From Chloroflexota bacterium (GTDB lineage: Bacteria; Chloroflexota; Anaerolineae; Promineifilales; Promineifilaceae), in the NCBI GenBank assembly GCA_008501785.1, contig QQUD01000383.1:1-13675 (forward strand): DNA of 13,675 bases, in the 5' to 3' direction. The notes below the pieces were generated by a model, which saw nothing but the letters and a program-made list of their open reading frames with translations, was not told the origin of the DNA and did no database searches. Position numbers and translations under genes: made by a program. Below, piece by piece: positions 13,404-13,675 of this stretch (its first letter is position 1; every line of letters begins with the position of its first letter).

Positions 13404-13485
13404 TAACGGCCGTTTCCCTCCCCCACCATCCGCAACATCCATCAGCTCACTTCACACCTTCAAATCACATTCAGCTTGAGTTGGG
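13404..13485. repeat. Intergenic repeat copy C (AACGGCCGTT plus right module)
   Basis: This copy starts five bases after the lipoprotein stop codon. It opens with TAACGGCCGTTTCCCTCCCC, identical over 20 bases to copy B, and stays alignable for about 80 bases. The left module is absent, and the CDS occupies its place. Confidence 0.68.
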
Positions 13486-13515
13486 CAATGACATGCTCAC
13501 TTGTTCACCACTTTC

Positions 13516-13608
13516 GATGAGGCGTAAACGCCCCATCTACGAGATGAAAGGCCCTCCGGGCCTCAGATTTTAGCCCTGAAAGGGCTTCCATTTCGTAGCC
13601 GGATGGCT
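13516..13608. repeat. Cluster of chained hairpins, REP-like or structured element
   Basis: Consecutive stems: GATGAGGCGT/ACGCCCCATC (13516-13525 with 13528-13537, one mismatch); a 10-bp outer stem CTACGAGATG/CATTTCGTAG (13537-13546 with 13589-13598; one pair is G-U in RNA) enclosing AGGCCC/GGGCCT (13549-13563, 3-base loop) and AGCCCT/AGGGCT (13572-13586, 3-base loop); then AGCC/GGCT (13597-13608). The enclosed pair forms a three-way junction. It resembles palindrome clusters spread by RAYT/IS200-like transposases more than a known RNA; no open frame explains it. Confidence 0.6.
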
Positions 13609-13675
13609 TATGGAGGTTAAATAATTAATCAGTTAGTAGAAAACGACAAAATGTGGCCCTGTCATTCCCGCGCAG

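Larger units (their letters stand above)
2857..13413. repeat. Dispersed palindrome ACGGCCGT, 12 copies
   Basis: Copies start at 2857, 3535, 4325, 6275, 7277, 8300, 9053, 10610, 10814, 10906, 12960 and 13406. Two near copies, ACGGCCGC, start at 3007 and 6383. Seven extend to AACGGCCGTT (2856, 3534, 9052, 10609, 10813, 10905, 13405). By my scan every CGGCCG hexamer in the window is preceded by A, and 13 of 14 by AA, so the selected unit is longer than the hexamer. None occurs before 2857. Confidence 0.85.

Overview
The window looks like a chromosomal accessory stretch from a bacterium of moderate GC, most likely a Chloroflexota lineage (Anaerolineae-like). The basis is family-level recognition only: a CSLREA-type beta-helix surface protein ending in an aromatic-hydrophobic K tail, WSY.ETGLWEEEG lipoproteins with lipoboxes, and Nal1/trypsin-like N-termini. 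No rRNA, tRNA, CRISPR array, transposase or phage gene is visible.

Layout. 1-203 (-) is the N-terminus of a trypsin-like family protein that runs off the window. 209-586 holds only relics of coding sequence. 587-1635 (-) is a membrane-anchored nitroreductase broken by an apparent internal deletion plus frameshift; its promoter and operator are still intact and are shared with a divergent TetR regulator (1746-2318). Next are two paralogous zinc-independent medium-chain oxidoreductases, at 2415-3386 (-) and 4758-5738 (+), on either side of an AraC-type regulator (3784-4689). This gives a small redox/electrophile-response-like neighbourhood. A large secreted two-half beta-helix protein (5860-9171, -) converges on the second oxidoreductase across a perfect hairpin. 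Then come a possible 47-aa ORF (9538-9681), a TfoX/Sxy-N-like protein (9816-10139), a SpoU/TrmH-type RNA methyltransferase (10162-10638), a repeat-dense intergenic region (10639-11062), two lipoproteins (11063-12628 and 12781-13398), and a terminal block of chained hairpins (13516-13608).

The most unusual signal is at the DNA level. The palindrome ACGGCCGT occurs 12 times, against about 0.2 expected for a random octamer in this length. Seven of these are full AACGGCCGTT. It lies inside genes in all three codon phases and between genes. This recalls cyanobacterial HIP1, but with a different sequence. Several intergenic copies are embedded in a larger degenerate repeat family that often begins just after stop codons. 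No new enzymatic or defence system can be demonstrated here. The palindrome/repeat family and the hairpin cluster at the right end are the observations most worth following up.
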